Source of the DNA: Pontibacter litorisediminis
Lineage (GTDB): Bacteria > Bacteroidota > Bacteroidia > Cytophagales > Hymenobacteraceae
Assembly (NCBI RefSeq): GCF_029360645.1
Contig: NZ_JARDUA010000002.1
Location: forward strand, 1-64,000
Reading direction: 5' to 3'
Length of the DNA: 64,000 nt
Shown here in pieces: positions 43,364-51,861 of this stretch. The position numbers were made by a program, and so were the translations under genes. The notes under the pieces are model-generated. The model did not search any database, was not told the origin of the DNA, and saw nothing but the letters and a program-made list of their open reading frames with translations. Numbering within the stretch: position 1 is the stretch's first letter; every line of letters begins with the position of its first letter.

Positions 43364-45895
43364 TTACTGCGCCTTCGCTGTTTTACGGTTTCGCCTTTTC
43401 CACCACTTCACGCCTTCGTACCACACCACAGAAACAAAACCTGCGGCTATAGCCAAAACAAGCTGGTGCATACTTAAGGAAACAAAACCAAAGAAGCCCG
43501 CCAGCGGCCCCACGTAAAGCAGCAAGCCTGACAAGATTATGGTTATGCCGATTACTAGTAGCACCAGGTTGTTCTTATACTTTAGGGTGGTGAGCATCGA
43601 GTAATAAAAGGAGCGGTTGACCAAAGTCAGGAAAAGGTTAGCCGCGATAAGCACAGTGAACACCATGGTGCGGGTAAGGGCATCGTTGTACCCTTGCTGC
43701 ACGCCATACTGGTACATGCTCAAAGAACCCGCCGTGATCACCAGGCCCTGCACGACACTGGTGGCCAGCTCCCGCCAATTAAAAAAAGTTTGGGAGAACT
43801 TGCGCGGCCTCTGCACCATGACATTTTTCTCGATCGGCTCGTTTTCATAGACGATGGAGCAGGTAGGCCCCATGATCAACTCGAAATAAATAATGTGGGC
43901 CGGTGAAAATATGTTAGGAAACTTCCAGCCCAGCACCAGGGGGATGAATACTGTCAGGATGATCGGGATGTGGATGGAGATGATGTACTGAATGGCTTTC
44001 TTGAGGTTTGCGTAAATCTTTCGCCCCATGGCCACGGCATCCACCATTTTGCTCAGGTCATCTTCCAGCAAGATCAATGAGGCAGCCTGTTTGGCTATCT
44101 CCGCCCCTTTTCGGCCCATGGCAACGCCAATATGAGCTGCCTTCAGCGCCGGTCCATCGTTCACCCCGTCGCCTGTCATGGCCACCACCTGGTCTTTTGC
44201 CTTCAGGGCATTAATGATGCGGAGCTTGGCCTCCGGAAACATCCGGGTAAATACCTTCGTCTCCATTACCCGCTCCGACAGCTCCGCCTCGGGTAAGTTA
44301 ATCAGCTCCTCTCCTGACAGGCTTTTGTCGTAGCCCCGGAAACCTACCTGCCGGGCAATGGCCGCCGTCGTCGCGGCATTGTCCCCGGTCACAATCTTCA
44401 CGTCGATGCCGGCTGCGTAAAAAGCTGCGAACACCTGCTGTATGCCCTGCTTGGGCGGGTCATAAAACGCGACAAGGCCTTTGAAGCGAAACGGCAGCTC
44501 CTGTTGCGTGGCCGGGAACGAAGCGCCATCCCACACCGCCTCCGCCACGCCCAGTACCCGGTAACCTGCTCCCGCCAACTCGCGCATCACTCCCTCTACT
44601 TCGGCTTTTTCGCTTGCCGTGAGCCCGCCATTGTTGAAGTAAGCCTCCGGAGCACCCTTCGAAGCCACAATGCGCCTGCCCTGACTGTCTTCAAACACGT
44701 GGGTCATCATAGGCGGCTTGCCTCCCAGCGGGTACTCGTGCGCCAGCCGGTAGTGCGGTCTTTCGTCCACTGCAGCCAGCTTTTTATATGCTTCATGCAG
44801 CGAAAGCTCCATAGGGTCGAAGGGGATTGGTTCGCTGGCCCACATCGCCACCCGGATGAGTTCCTTTTCCTTTTCGTTCAGTTCATCCTGCAGGCGGCAA
44901 AGCCGGTGAGAGGCAAGGGCAAACACCTTGTCCAGTTGCATCCGGTTTTCGGTGATGGTGCCGGTTTTGTCGGTGCAGACTACCGTGGCGCTGCCTAGCG
45001 TCTCCACCGTCTTCATTTGCTTCACCACGATCCCAAGCCGCATCAGGCGCCAGGCACCCAGGGCCATGAAGGTGGTGAAAGCAACCGGGATCTCCTCCGG
45101 CAGGATGCTCATGGCCAGGGTAAGGGCCTTGAGCAGGCTGTCGAGCATGTTATGGGTCTGGAAGAAGTTAACACCCCACACGATGGTGAGCACGACAGCA
45201 CCCAGCAGCACCATTTTCCGGACAAAGCTCTCAATCTGCAGCTCCAGGGGCGTTACCTCCTCGGCTATACTTTCCATACTCCTGCCGATCCTGCCTAATT
45301 TGGTATCATTGCCGATGGCTGTCACCGTGGCAATGGCCAAACCACTGGCGACGGTAGTGCCCTGGTAAATAAAATGGTCTGCCTGGTGCTGGTCCTTAAA
45401 CACGGCCATTGACTCCCCGGTCAGAATGGACTCGTTCACTGAAAAGTCATTTGCCTGCGCAATGCTGCCATCTGCCGCTATGAGGCTCCCCTCCTCCACC
45501 ATCAGGCTGTCGCCCAGCACCACTTCCTCGCTCCTGATCTCCTCCACCTGCCCGTTTCGAATCACCTTGCAGTTTGGCTGTGTGAAGCTGCGCAGCTTTT
45601 CCAGTGCACTGCGGCTGCGGGAGTCCTGGTACAGGGAGATGGCAGCCACCAGCAGGATGGCTACGGCCAGGAAGATGCTGTTGCCCACATCGCCGCTGAT
45701 CCAGTAGATCAGGGCGGCGATAAGCAGCAAAACCACCATAGGCTCCTTGGCTAAACCCTTGAGTGCCGCCCATAGCTCGTTTTCCCTGTGCTCCTCCAGC
45801 CGGTTGAGCCCATATTTCTCCCTTGCCGCAAGCACCTGCTCTGTGCTTAGCCCCTGGGTGTGCGCACGCTGCTCCGGCACTGTGACTTTAGCCAT
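43364..45895 (-). CDS. P2-type cation-transporting ATPase
   Basis: 843 residues. N-terminal cation ATPase domain, then TM helices M1-M2 (54-90), actuator motif ILTGES (157-162), M4 with PEEIP (266-270) where Ca2+ pumps have PEGLP, phosphorylation site CTDKTGTITENRM (D309), and the hinge MTGDGVNDGPALK. The layout is that of P2A-type Ca2+/Mn2+ pumps, but ligand residues differ, so the ion is uncertain. It ends 121 bases from the converging histidine kinase and starts 36 bases from the glycosidase gene, possibly in one transcript. Confidence 0.85.
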   Translation of the reverse strand: MAKVTVPEQRAHTQGLSTEQVLAAREKYGLNRLEEHRENELWAALKGLAKEPMVVLLLIAALIYWISGDVGNSIFLAVAILLVAAISLYQDSRSRSALEKLRSFTQPNCKVIRNGQVEEIRSEEVVLGDSLMVEEGSLIAADGSIAQANDFSVNESILTGESMAVFKDQHQADHFIYQGTTVASGLAIATVTAIGNDTKLGRIGRSMESIAEEVTPLELQIESFVRKMVLLGAVVLTIVWGVNFFQTHNMLDSLLKALTLAMSILPEEIPVAFTTFMALGAWRLMRLGIVVKQMKTVETLGSATVVCTDKTGTITENRMQLDKVFALASHRLCRLQDELNEKEKELIRVAMWASEPIPFDPMELSLHEAYKKLAAVDERPHYRLAHEYPLGGKPPMMTHVFEDSQGRRIVASKGAPEAYFNNGGLTASEKAEVEGVMRELAGAGYRVLGVAEAVWDGASFPATQQELPFRFKGLVAFYDPPKQGIQQVFAAFYAAGIDVKIVTGDNAATTAAIARQVGFRGYDKSLSGEELINLPEAELSERVMETKVFTRMFPEAKLRIINALKAKDQVVAMTGDGVNDGPALKAAHIGVAMGRKGAEIAKQAASLILLEDDLSKMVDAVAMGRKIYANLKKAIQYIISIHIPIILTVFIPLVLGWKFPNIFSPAHIIYFELIMGPTCSIVYENEPIEKNVMVQRPRKFSQTFFNWRELATSVVQGLVITAGSLSMYQYGVQQGYNDALTRTMVFTVLIAANLFLTLVNRSFYYSMLTTLKYKNNLVLLVIGITIILSGLLLYVGPLAGFFGFVSLSMHQLVLAIAAGFVSVVWYEGVKWWKRRNRKTAKAQ

Positions 45896-45931
45896 ACGAT
45901 AGAGTGATTGTTCCTGTAGAAAGCTGCCTTC

Positions 45932-47269
45932 TTACATGTTGCCTTCTCGCTTGTACCTACGCTGCCTATCCATCATATCCACCACCAACCCCGACCAGGT
46001 AAAGTCCTCCGCCCCGTTGCCCTCTCCGGTAAACGGGTGGTAATACTCCCTGAAGCCGCTCTTGCTAATAAGCCGCTTTACGCTTTGCAGCAGGCCTTCT
46101 GCCGCCTCTGTGTAGCCCTTCTCCAGCAAGTGTTCCTGCATAAACCAGTTAAACATCACCCAGGTGGGCCCGCGCCAGAGGTAAAGCGATTCGCCCGGGT
46201 TAAAGGCAGCCTCATCCACAGCCAGCGAGGGCAATGGAAAGGGCACATGAAAGCCGTCTTTGTGCAGCAGGTGCAACTCCAGCACCCGCTGGCATACTTC
46301 TTTTGGCACGCTCCTGAGCACCACCGGAAAAAAGATCGTGCCGGTCCGGATCTTTAGCTTTTCGTAATGATGTCCGTGCAGGTCATAAAAGGCCGCGTCC
46401 TGCGCATCATACATGTAGCGCAGGATGCCTTGCTCCGTCTTCAGTGCCAGCCTCTTAAATTTTTGTTCGTCCGCGTCGGCAAGTATGGCACAGAGCTCTG
46501 CCAGCGCCCAAAGATTCTGCGCATAAATAGTGTTAAAACCCACGTCCTTTACGATAAACCTGTTGCTGCCGTAGATCTCGGGGAGGTTATAATTTTTCAG
46601 AAAGTTTAAGGCATCCACCTGCAGGAACTTCCAAAAAAGCAGTGGGCCTGCTTTCCCTCGGCTATAACCTACCACAGGATCGTAACTGGCTTTCCAATCC
46701 ATGCCCGACTCAAACGGGGAGATGATGGACAGCAAGCCCTCTCCCTCAAAGTCGCGGTTGTCGGCCAGCCACTGGTAATACATCTTCAGCCGAGGCAGCA
46801 TCTCCCTGACAAAGTCGCTACCCTGATCGCCCCTATAGATGCGCAGGACAGCCTGTGCGGCCAAAGGCGGCTGCACCAGCGCCGACATGTGCGGCTGGTG
46901 CAGGTGCAGGACAGTTTCAGGCCTGAGTTGCAGCAAATCTGTCACACGGCCTGGCCAGAGGCGCTTCCAGTAGCTCATGTGCCCCACGAAACCGTCCGGC
47001 TGCTGCATCTCAAAAAGGCTGCGCATGTGCTTCTTGGCCATATCCACCTCGCCCAGGGCTGACAGCGTGAACACATGGAAACAGGTGTCCCAGAAAAACT
47101 GAAAAGGGTACGTTTCCGGCGATGGTTTGGTGAAGTGGTAACTGTATCCTGACCGCTTCCCGCTGATCATGTTTCGGTGCAGCATGGCCCGCACCCGCTC
47201 CCTTAACTCCTCGTCCGGCAACACCCCCTGCCCAGGGCTTAATGCCTTACTTTCACTTGATGTATTCAT
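45932..47269 (-). CDS. GH63/MGH1-like alpha-glycosidase
   Basis: 445 residues from ATG 47269 (an ATG at 47281 is also open). The sequence has the (alpha/alpha)6 barrel motifs of mannosylglycerate hydrolase/GH63 enzymes: FQFFWDTCFHVFTLSALGEVD, MQQPDGFVGHMSYWK, SGMDWKASYDPVVGYSRG, LYLWRGPTWVMFNWF and FREYYHPFTGEG. Acidic residues in WD and SGMDW are candidate catalytic sites. No signal peptide, so it likely acts in the cytoplasm on a compatible solute or storage sugar. Its start overlaps the end of the upstream membrane gene by 17 bases. Confidence 0.8.
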   Translation of the reverse strand: MNTSSESKALSPGQGVLPDEELRERVRAMLHRNMISGKRSGYSYHFTKPSPETYPFQFFWDTCFHVFTLSALGEVDMAKKHMRSLFEMQQPDGFVGHMSYWKRLWPGRVTDLLQLRPETVLHLHQPHMSALVQPPLAAQAVLRIYRGDQGSDFVREMLPRLKMYYQWLADNRDFEGEGLLSIISPFESGMDWKASYDPVVGYSRGKAGPLLFWKFLQVDALNFLKNYNLPEIYGSNRFIVKDVGFNTIYAQNLWALAELCAILADADEQKFKRLALKTEQGILRYMYDAQDAAFYDLHGHHYEKLKIRTGTIFFPVVLRSVPKEVCQRVLELHLLHKDGFHVPFPLPSLAVDEAAFNPGESLYLWRGPTWVMFNWFMQEHLLEKGYTEAAEGLLQSVKRLISKSGFREYYHPFTGEGNGAEDFTWSGLVVDMMDRQRRYKREGNM

Positions 47270-48812
47270 CCCAACCGGCATAGCGTTGCGTAATGGGGCC
47301 TAAGGGAATAGCCAGTGCGGCGACAGCCAGACCAAGTATAAGCGATGTGATGTTGAGCCCCGTTTGCCCCCCCAGAAACCAGGGAGCCGCAGCCGCAACT
47401 AGGCCTAGCAGCACGTTCAGGTAACGGCCAATGCGCAGCGGTTCGCCCATGCAGATAACAGACACCACCACAATGAGCGCACCCGACAGGTGCAGCACAT
47501 CCGCCACGGTATCCTGAATGGGTACACCGAACAGGCCAGGGACAAACACCAGGGCCGCGCCCAGCAATGCAGCTAATGACAGCGACCACGGAAAGCTCAT
47601 CCCCCAGATAGAGGAAGCGTATACCTTGCCCGGCTCCTGCGGAAATTCCAGGAGCTCCGGCGCATGCTCCTCCTGCTCGCCGCCCTCTACCGTACCGCCT
47701 TTCCAGAAAACCTTCCAAAAGCCTTCGCCCTGCTGCACTCTCCTCTTCATGAACTGGCCCATGGCAACCACCTCATCGGCCTCCAGCGGGATCATGGGCA
47801 GCATAATGGCAGCGGCCAGCAGGCAGAAGGTGCACCAGGCGCCCACCATCACGGGCTGCGAAATCACCAGGAAGATGTGCACCAAGCCGAGCGGAATGAC
47901 CAATATACCGAACACAGCCACCATCCAGGGCATGGTGCGCCAGCGGGCGGGGCTGCCCATCCAGCCCATCAGAAACTCGAACGTATAGGCAATGGCGCCT
48001 AAGCCAGCATCCGAAATCGGCAGCGAGTGCGACATGCTGGAGTTAAGCACCTGCTGGCTTTGGCCTCCAAAGAACGGATCCCACACCGAATCGATGTAAC
48101 CCAGCTGGAAAGCCGCCAGGTAGCGCGACACGATCCATCCTAAGAAACCCAGCACCATCATGATCCAGCGCTGGGGCCAGCTGCTGGGGTTGTAGCTCCA
48201 GCCCGGCGGCACCTTCGGTCCCATTTTCATATATAGGATCATGTTGGGCATGCCGGGGATAAGTATGGTCAGGGCGATGACGAGCGCCCCTACCAGGGTA
48301 TCGTTCAGGTAAGCCACTGCAGACGGTGACCAGAAAAGGATGGGGGCCATGGTAAGCCAGATGCCCACAAAGCAGCAGACCCAGAGGCTGACAGGGCGGT
48401 TGGGCGTCAGGCCGCGCCACCCGAAGAAGATCAGAAGAGCTCCGCTGATGATGACGCTCCACTTCATAAAGGCAATGCGCTGCTCCAGGGACAACCACAC
48501 GCTCCTGCCCCCTGACGGGCTGACCGTGCCGATGCTGTAGTCAAAGGTGAAGGGAGAAATCAGTACCCAGCAACCCAGTATGATGATCATCCAGTAAACC
48601 CACAGCGTTTGCATGTGATGCATGTGCAGCATCTTCTGCCGCATCTCGGGGTCCATTTTCATCTGGTGGCTTTCTCCTCCACTTTCCTCCCCTTCCTGCA
48701 TCTTGCTGTTGTGCCCCCGTATTTGCTTCTCGGCCATTGGTCGGGTAACACCGCGCATGCCCATGCCTCCGCCCTCGTGCTGCCCGTTGCCTTTGTGCTT
48801 ATTCTTATCCAT
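47253..48812 (-). CDS. Polytopic membrane protein with SPW and VKOR-like segments
   Basis: 519 residues. A Gly/His/Met-rich cytoplasmic N-terminus (1-65) precedes about 12 TM helices. The first TM segment has an SPW-repeat look (WMIIILGCWVLISPF), the middle region holds GAWCTFCLLAAAIML with a CxxC as in vitamin-K epoxide reductase-like proteins, and the last part repeats SPW-like helices. It may be a disulfide-forming or quinone-reducing membrane protein, but the family placement is tentative. It overlaps the glycosidase start and is divergent from the CopB-type ATPase. Confidence 0.65.
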   Translation of the reverse strand: MDKNKHKGNGQHEGGGMGMRGVTRPMAEKQIRGHNSKMQEGEESGGESHQMKMDPEMRQKMLHMHHMQTLWVYWMIIILGCWVLISPFTFDYSIGTVSPSGGRSVWLSLEQRIAFMKWSVIISGALLIFFGWRGLTPNRPVSLWVCCFVGIWLTMAPILFWSPSAVAYLNDTLVGALVIALTILIPGMPNMILYMKMGPKVPPGWSYNPSSWPQRWIMMVLGFLGWIVSRYLAAFQLGYIDSVWDPFFGGQSQQVLNSSMSHSLPISDAGLGAIAYTFEFLMGWMGSPARWRTMPWMVAVFGILVIPLGLVHIFLVISQPVMVGAWCTFCLLAAAIMLPMIPLEADEVVAMGQFMKRRVQQGEGFWKVFWKGGTVEGGEQEEHAPELLEFPQEPGKVYASSIWGMSFPWSLSLAALLGAALVFVPGLFGVPIQDTVADVLHLSGALIVVVSVICMGEPLRIGRYLNVLLGLVAAAAPWFLGGQTGLNITSLILGLAVAALAIPLGPITQRYAGWDEYIK

Positions 48813-49071
48813 ATCCGGTATGCATTAAATCCTACAACTATTGCTGCCCTGGCAGCGATGCGCCGAGACTAGACAAGCTGCGGAATAAGTTGCTGCTTGA
48901 GCTGCGGCATCATCCTAAGGTTTACCCGACCCATGCCGTAATAGTTTTACAGATGATGAGGATAGGATGCATTTGTTAAAGTAAAACCTGCAACGCATCT
49001 CCTCCTGCCAAGTACAAGTATAAACACTCTGGGCGCAAACATGACGCGCATCATTTCTCGCTTTACTACAG
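48813..49071. other. Divergent promoter region
   Basis: 259 bases between the divergent SPW/VKOR-like gene and the CopB-type ATPase. Contains one AAGTATA at about 49016. No operator for copper regulators could be picked out by eye. Confidence 0.4.
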
Positions 49072-51210
49072 ATGGATAAGTTTGTCCGGCAACATACTTT
49101 AGAGATGCAACATCCACACGAACAGCACGAGCACCATAACACCCACCGCCAGGCAGGGCAAAAAGCAAGTAAAGCAGAAGAGCGGCTGGAAGAAAAGGCG
49201 CTGCATGGCCACGAGCACGCGATGCACAGCGACACCACCGGCCACCCGCCGCACGGCGAGCACGGACATGACCATCACCGAATGATGATCGAGGACTTTA
49301 AGAAGCGTTTCTGGGTGTCGCTGGTGTTGTCTGTTCCTGTCATTGTTCTCAGCCCGATGGTACAGCACATCCTGGGTTTCTCGCTGGACATTCCATTCAG
49401 CATGTACATTGCCTTTATACTTTCCTCCATCATTTATTTCTATGGCGGCTGGCCCTTCCTGACCGGCCTTGCGCAGGAGGTAAAGAAAGGTTCGCCGGGC
49501 ATGATGACGCTGATTGGAGTGGCCATCACGGTGGCTTACCTCTACAGCACGGCCATCGTGTTTGGGCTGGAGGGCATGGACTTCTTTTGGGAGCTGGCCA
49601 CGCTGATCATGATCATGCTGTTGGGCCACTGGATTGAGATGCGTTCGGTGCTGGGAGCCTCCAAGGCACTGGAACTGCTGGTGAGCATGATGCCCGCCGA
49701 GGCCATGCTGATTCGTGACGGGGAGACAGTGAAAGTACGGATCGAAGACCTGCGGAAAGGCGATCTGATACTGGTGAAGCCCGGCGAGAAAGTACCCGCC
49801 GACGGCGTGGTGGAGGACGGTGAGAGCCACCTGAACGAGAGCATGCTTACTGGCGAAAGCAAACCCGTTAAAAAAACGAAGGGCGAGAAAGTGATTGGCG
49901 GCTCCATCAACGGCAACGGGGCGCTGCGGGTACGCGTGGAGTTTACGGGCAAGGAAAGCTACCTGAACAAGGTGATCAACCTGGTGCAGGAGGCGCAGAA
50001 AACCAAGTCTGAGACGCAGCGCCTGGCGGACCGGGCCGCTAAATGGCTGACTTACGTGGCACTGACCGCTGGCTTTGGTACGTTTGCCGTATGGCTTATA
50101 CTTGGCCAGAACCTGGCTTTTGCGCTGGAGCGGATGGTGACGGTGATGGTGATCTCCTGCCCGCATGCGCTCGGGCTGGCCGTGCCGCTGGTGGTGGCGA
50201 TCTCCACGGCTGTGTCGGCCAATAACGGCCTGCTCATCCGCAACCGCACCGCCTTCGAGAACTCCCGCAAAATCACCACCGTCATCTTCGACAAGACCGG
50301 CACCCTCACGCAGGGTTCCCACCAGATAGCTTCTGTCGTAGCCTTTGGAAGTAGGGACAAGCGGGAAATGATACGTTTGGCCGCTGGGGTGGAACAGAAC
50401 TCCGAGCACTACATTGCACAAAGTATACTGCGCAGGGCAAAGGAAGAAAAGATAGCCGTGCCGCCATCCGAAGCCTTCAGCTACCTGCCGGGCAAAGGGC
50501 TGGAAGGTATGGTAGAGGGTCGTGACGTGAAAGTGGTGGGGCCAAACTACCTGAAAGAGTACAACGTTGCCATTCCGGACAGCCAGGCCGAAGAAGGCGT
50601 GGAGACAGTGGTGTATGTGCTCGTGGAGGGGGAGCCGGTGGGCTACATCACCATGCGCGATCAGATTCGGGAAGAGTCCGGGGAGGCGATACGGGTACTG
50701 CGGGAGAACGGCATCAAAAACCTGCTGCTCACCGGCGACAACGAGCGCGTGGCTAAAAGCGTGAGCGAGCAGCTGCAGATGGACGGCTTTCTGGCCAACG
50801 TGCTGCCGCACCAGAAGCAGGAGAAGGTAAAGGAGCTACAGGCACAGGGCGAGTTTGTGGCTATGACCGGCGATGGGGTGAACGACGCCCCTGCCCTGGC
50901 ACAGGCAGATGTGGGCATTGCCGTGGGTTCCGGCACCGACGTAGCCGCCGAGACGGCCGACATCATCCTGGTGAACAGCAACCCGCAGGACATCGCCTCG
51001 CTCATCCTTTTCGGCAAGGCCACTTACCGCAAGATGATCCAGAACCTGATCTGGGCCACCGGTTACAACGTGGTGGCGCTGCCACTGGCGGCGGGTGTGC
51101 TCTACCACCAGGGCATCATGGTATCACCGGCTGTGGGGGCGGCTCTTATGAGCCTGAGCACGGTGATCGTGGCTATCAACGCACAGCTTTTGCGCCGGCA
51201 GATCAAATAA
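49072..51210 (+). CDS. copB: CopB-type heavy-metal (copper) P1B ATPase
   Basis: 712 residues. The first 75 are strongly His-rich (HPHEQHEHHNTH, HGHEHAMH, HGHDHHRM), as in CopB/P1B-3 pumps, rather than a CxxC metal-binding domain. Eight TM helices; MLTGESKPV; the ion site CPHALGLAVP (about 363), CPH being diagnostic for the P1B-3 class; DKTGTLTQG (phospho-Asp about 407); MTGDGVNDAPAL. Cu(I)/Cu(II) or Ag export is likely. It starts at ATG 49072. The upstream divergent membrane gene with its His/Met-rich tail may be functionally related (inference). Confidence 0.9.
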   Translation: MDKFVRQHTLEMQHPHEQHEHHNTHRQAGQKASKAEERLEEKALHGHEHAMHSDTTGHPPHGEHGHDHHRMMIEDFKKRFWVSLVLSVPVIVLSPMVQHILGFSLDIPFSMYIAFILSSIIYFYGGWPFLTGLAQEVKKGSPGMMTLIGVAITVAYLYSTAIVFGLEGMDFFWELATLIMIMLLGHWIEMRSVLGASKALELLVSMMPAEAMLIRDGETVKVRIEDLRKGDLILVKPGEKVPADGVVEDGESHLNESMLTGESKPVKKTKGEKVIGGSINGNGALRVRVEFTGKESYLNKVINLVQEAQKTKSETQRLADRAAKWLTYVALTAGFGTFAVWLILGQNLAFALERMVTVMVISCPHALGLAVPLVVAISTAVSANNGLLIRNRTAFENSRKITTVIFDKTGTLTQGSHQIASVVAFGSRDKREMIRLAAGVEQNSEHYIAQSILRRAKEEKIAVPPSEAFSYLPGKGLEGMVEGRDVKVVGPNYLKEYNVAIPDSQAEEGVETVVYVLVEGEPVGYITMRDQIREESGEAIRVLRENGIKNLLLTGDNERVAKSVSEQLQMDGFLANVLPHQKQEKVKELQAQGEFVAMTGDGVNDAPALAQADVGIAVGSGTDVAAETADIILVNSNPQDIASLILFGKATYRKMIQNLIWATGYNVVALPLAAGVLYHQGIMVSPAVGAALMSLSTVIVAINAQLLRRQIK

Positions 51211-51531
51211 TGCACCCAAGAAAAAGAAGATGCCTCCAACCCTAGTTGGTATAGACCTCCCTCCTTTTAGACAGCCTTAGCCCACAGGCACAAAGCTGTG
51301 AACACGGCCTGTGTTCAGAAACGAATGCCGGAAAAGGTGTGCGTTGATAGCCACTGCCACGGGATGGTGTGGATACCTCCCCCTTTCTTAACTGAAAAGA
51401 TTACGCCATACTTACTCTGTAGCTTATACTTCAGAGCGGCATCCGCCACCTGCTCCCTTGCGGTGCCTTTAAAAAAATAAAGTATAAAATGAGCTTTAAA
51501 CATTAAATAAACTCGATATATTGTCCATAAT
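51211..51531. other. Gap before the restriction-modification cassette
   Basis: 321 bases. Holds a short perfect inverted repeat GAACAC-GGCCT-GTGTTC (51300-51316) and two copies of the recurring heptamer near 51424 and 51480. No gene. Confidence 0.5.
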
Positions 51532-51556
51532 TTGTCAAGTCTAAAACAAAATAGAC
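51521..51556 (+). promoter_or_regulatory. Possible C-box operator
   Basis: Two TTGTC direct repeats 11 bases apart (51521-51525, 51532-51536) are followed by a perfect inverted repeat GTCTA-N8-TAGAC (51539-51543, 51552-51556). The array ends 5 bases ahead of the GTG start of the XRE gene. Controller proteins of restriction-modification systems bind such symmetric boxes upstream of their own genes. Confidence 0.45.
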
Positions 51557-51561
51557 AGAAA

Positions 51562-51861
51562 GTGATAGGTAATAGGATCAGAACGCTCCGGGAAGAGAAC
51601 AAGATACTTCTTCGCCAGTTAGCCGCCCTGCTGGACATGGATACGGCCATGCTCAGCAAAATGGAGCGAGGCGAACGATACTTTAAGAAAGAAGATATCA
51701 TCCGCCTCTCCGCTTTTTTCAAGCAACCACAGGAAGAGCTCCTGACGCTTTGGTTAGCAGACAAGGTGGTGAAAACAGTAGCTGGGGAAAACTATAAGGT
51801 GGAGGCCTTGACCGCTGCTATTGCCTGTGTAGAAGATATAAAAAATAGGTATGTCCGATAA
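51562..51861 (+). CDS. XRE-family regulator (C-protein-like)
   Basis: 99 residues from GTG 51562 (IGNRIRTLREENKILLRQLA), chosen because an operator-like inverted repeat ends just before it; a TTG at 51532 would add ten residues. The helix-turn-helix is LLRQLAALLDMDTAMLSKMERGER. The stop overlaps the mod start by 11 bases, so it is translated with the methyltransferase. Small XRE proteins at the front of R-M operons usually delay restriction after entry (controller proteins). Confidence 0.85.
   Translation: MIGNRIRTLREENKILLRQLAALLDMDTAMLSKMERGERYFKKEDIIRLSAFFKQPQEELLTLWLADKVVKTVAGENYKVEALTAAIACVEDIKNRYVR

Noticed and set aside
49099..50811. 570-residue frame antisense to the CopB-type ATPase gene
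   Set aside because: Its His/Gln/Leu-rich composition is the mirror of copB codon usage, it has no recognisable motif, and copB on the other strand has every P1B signature.
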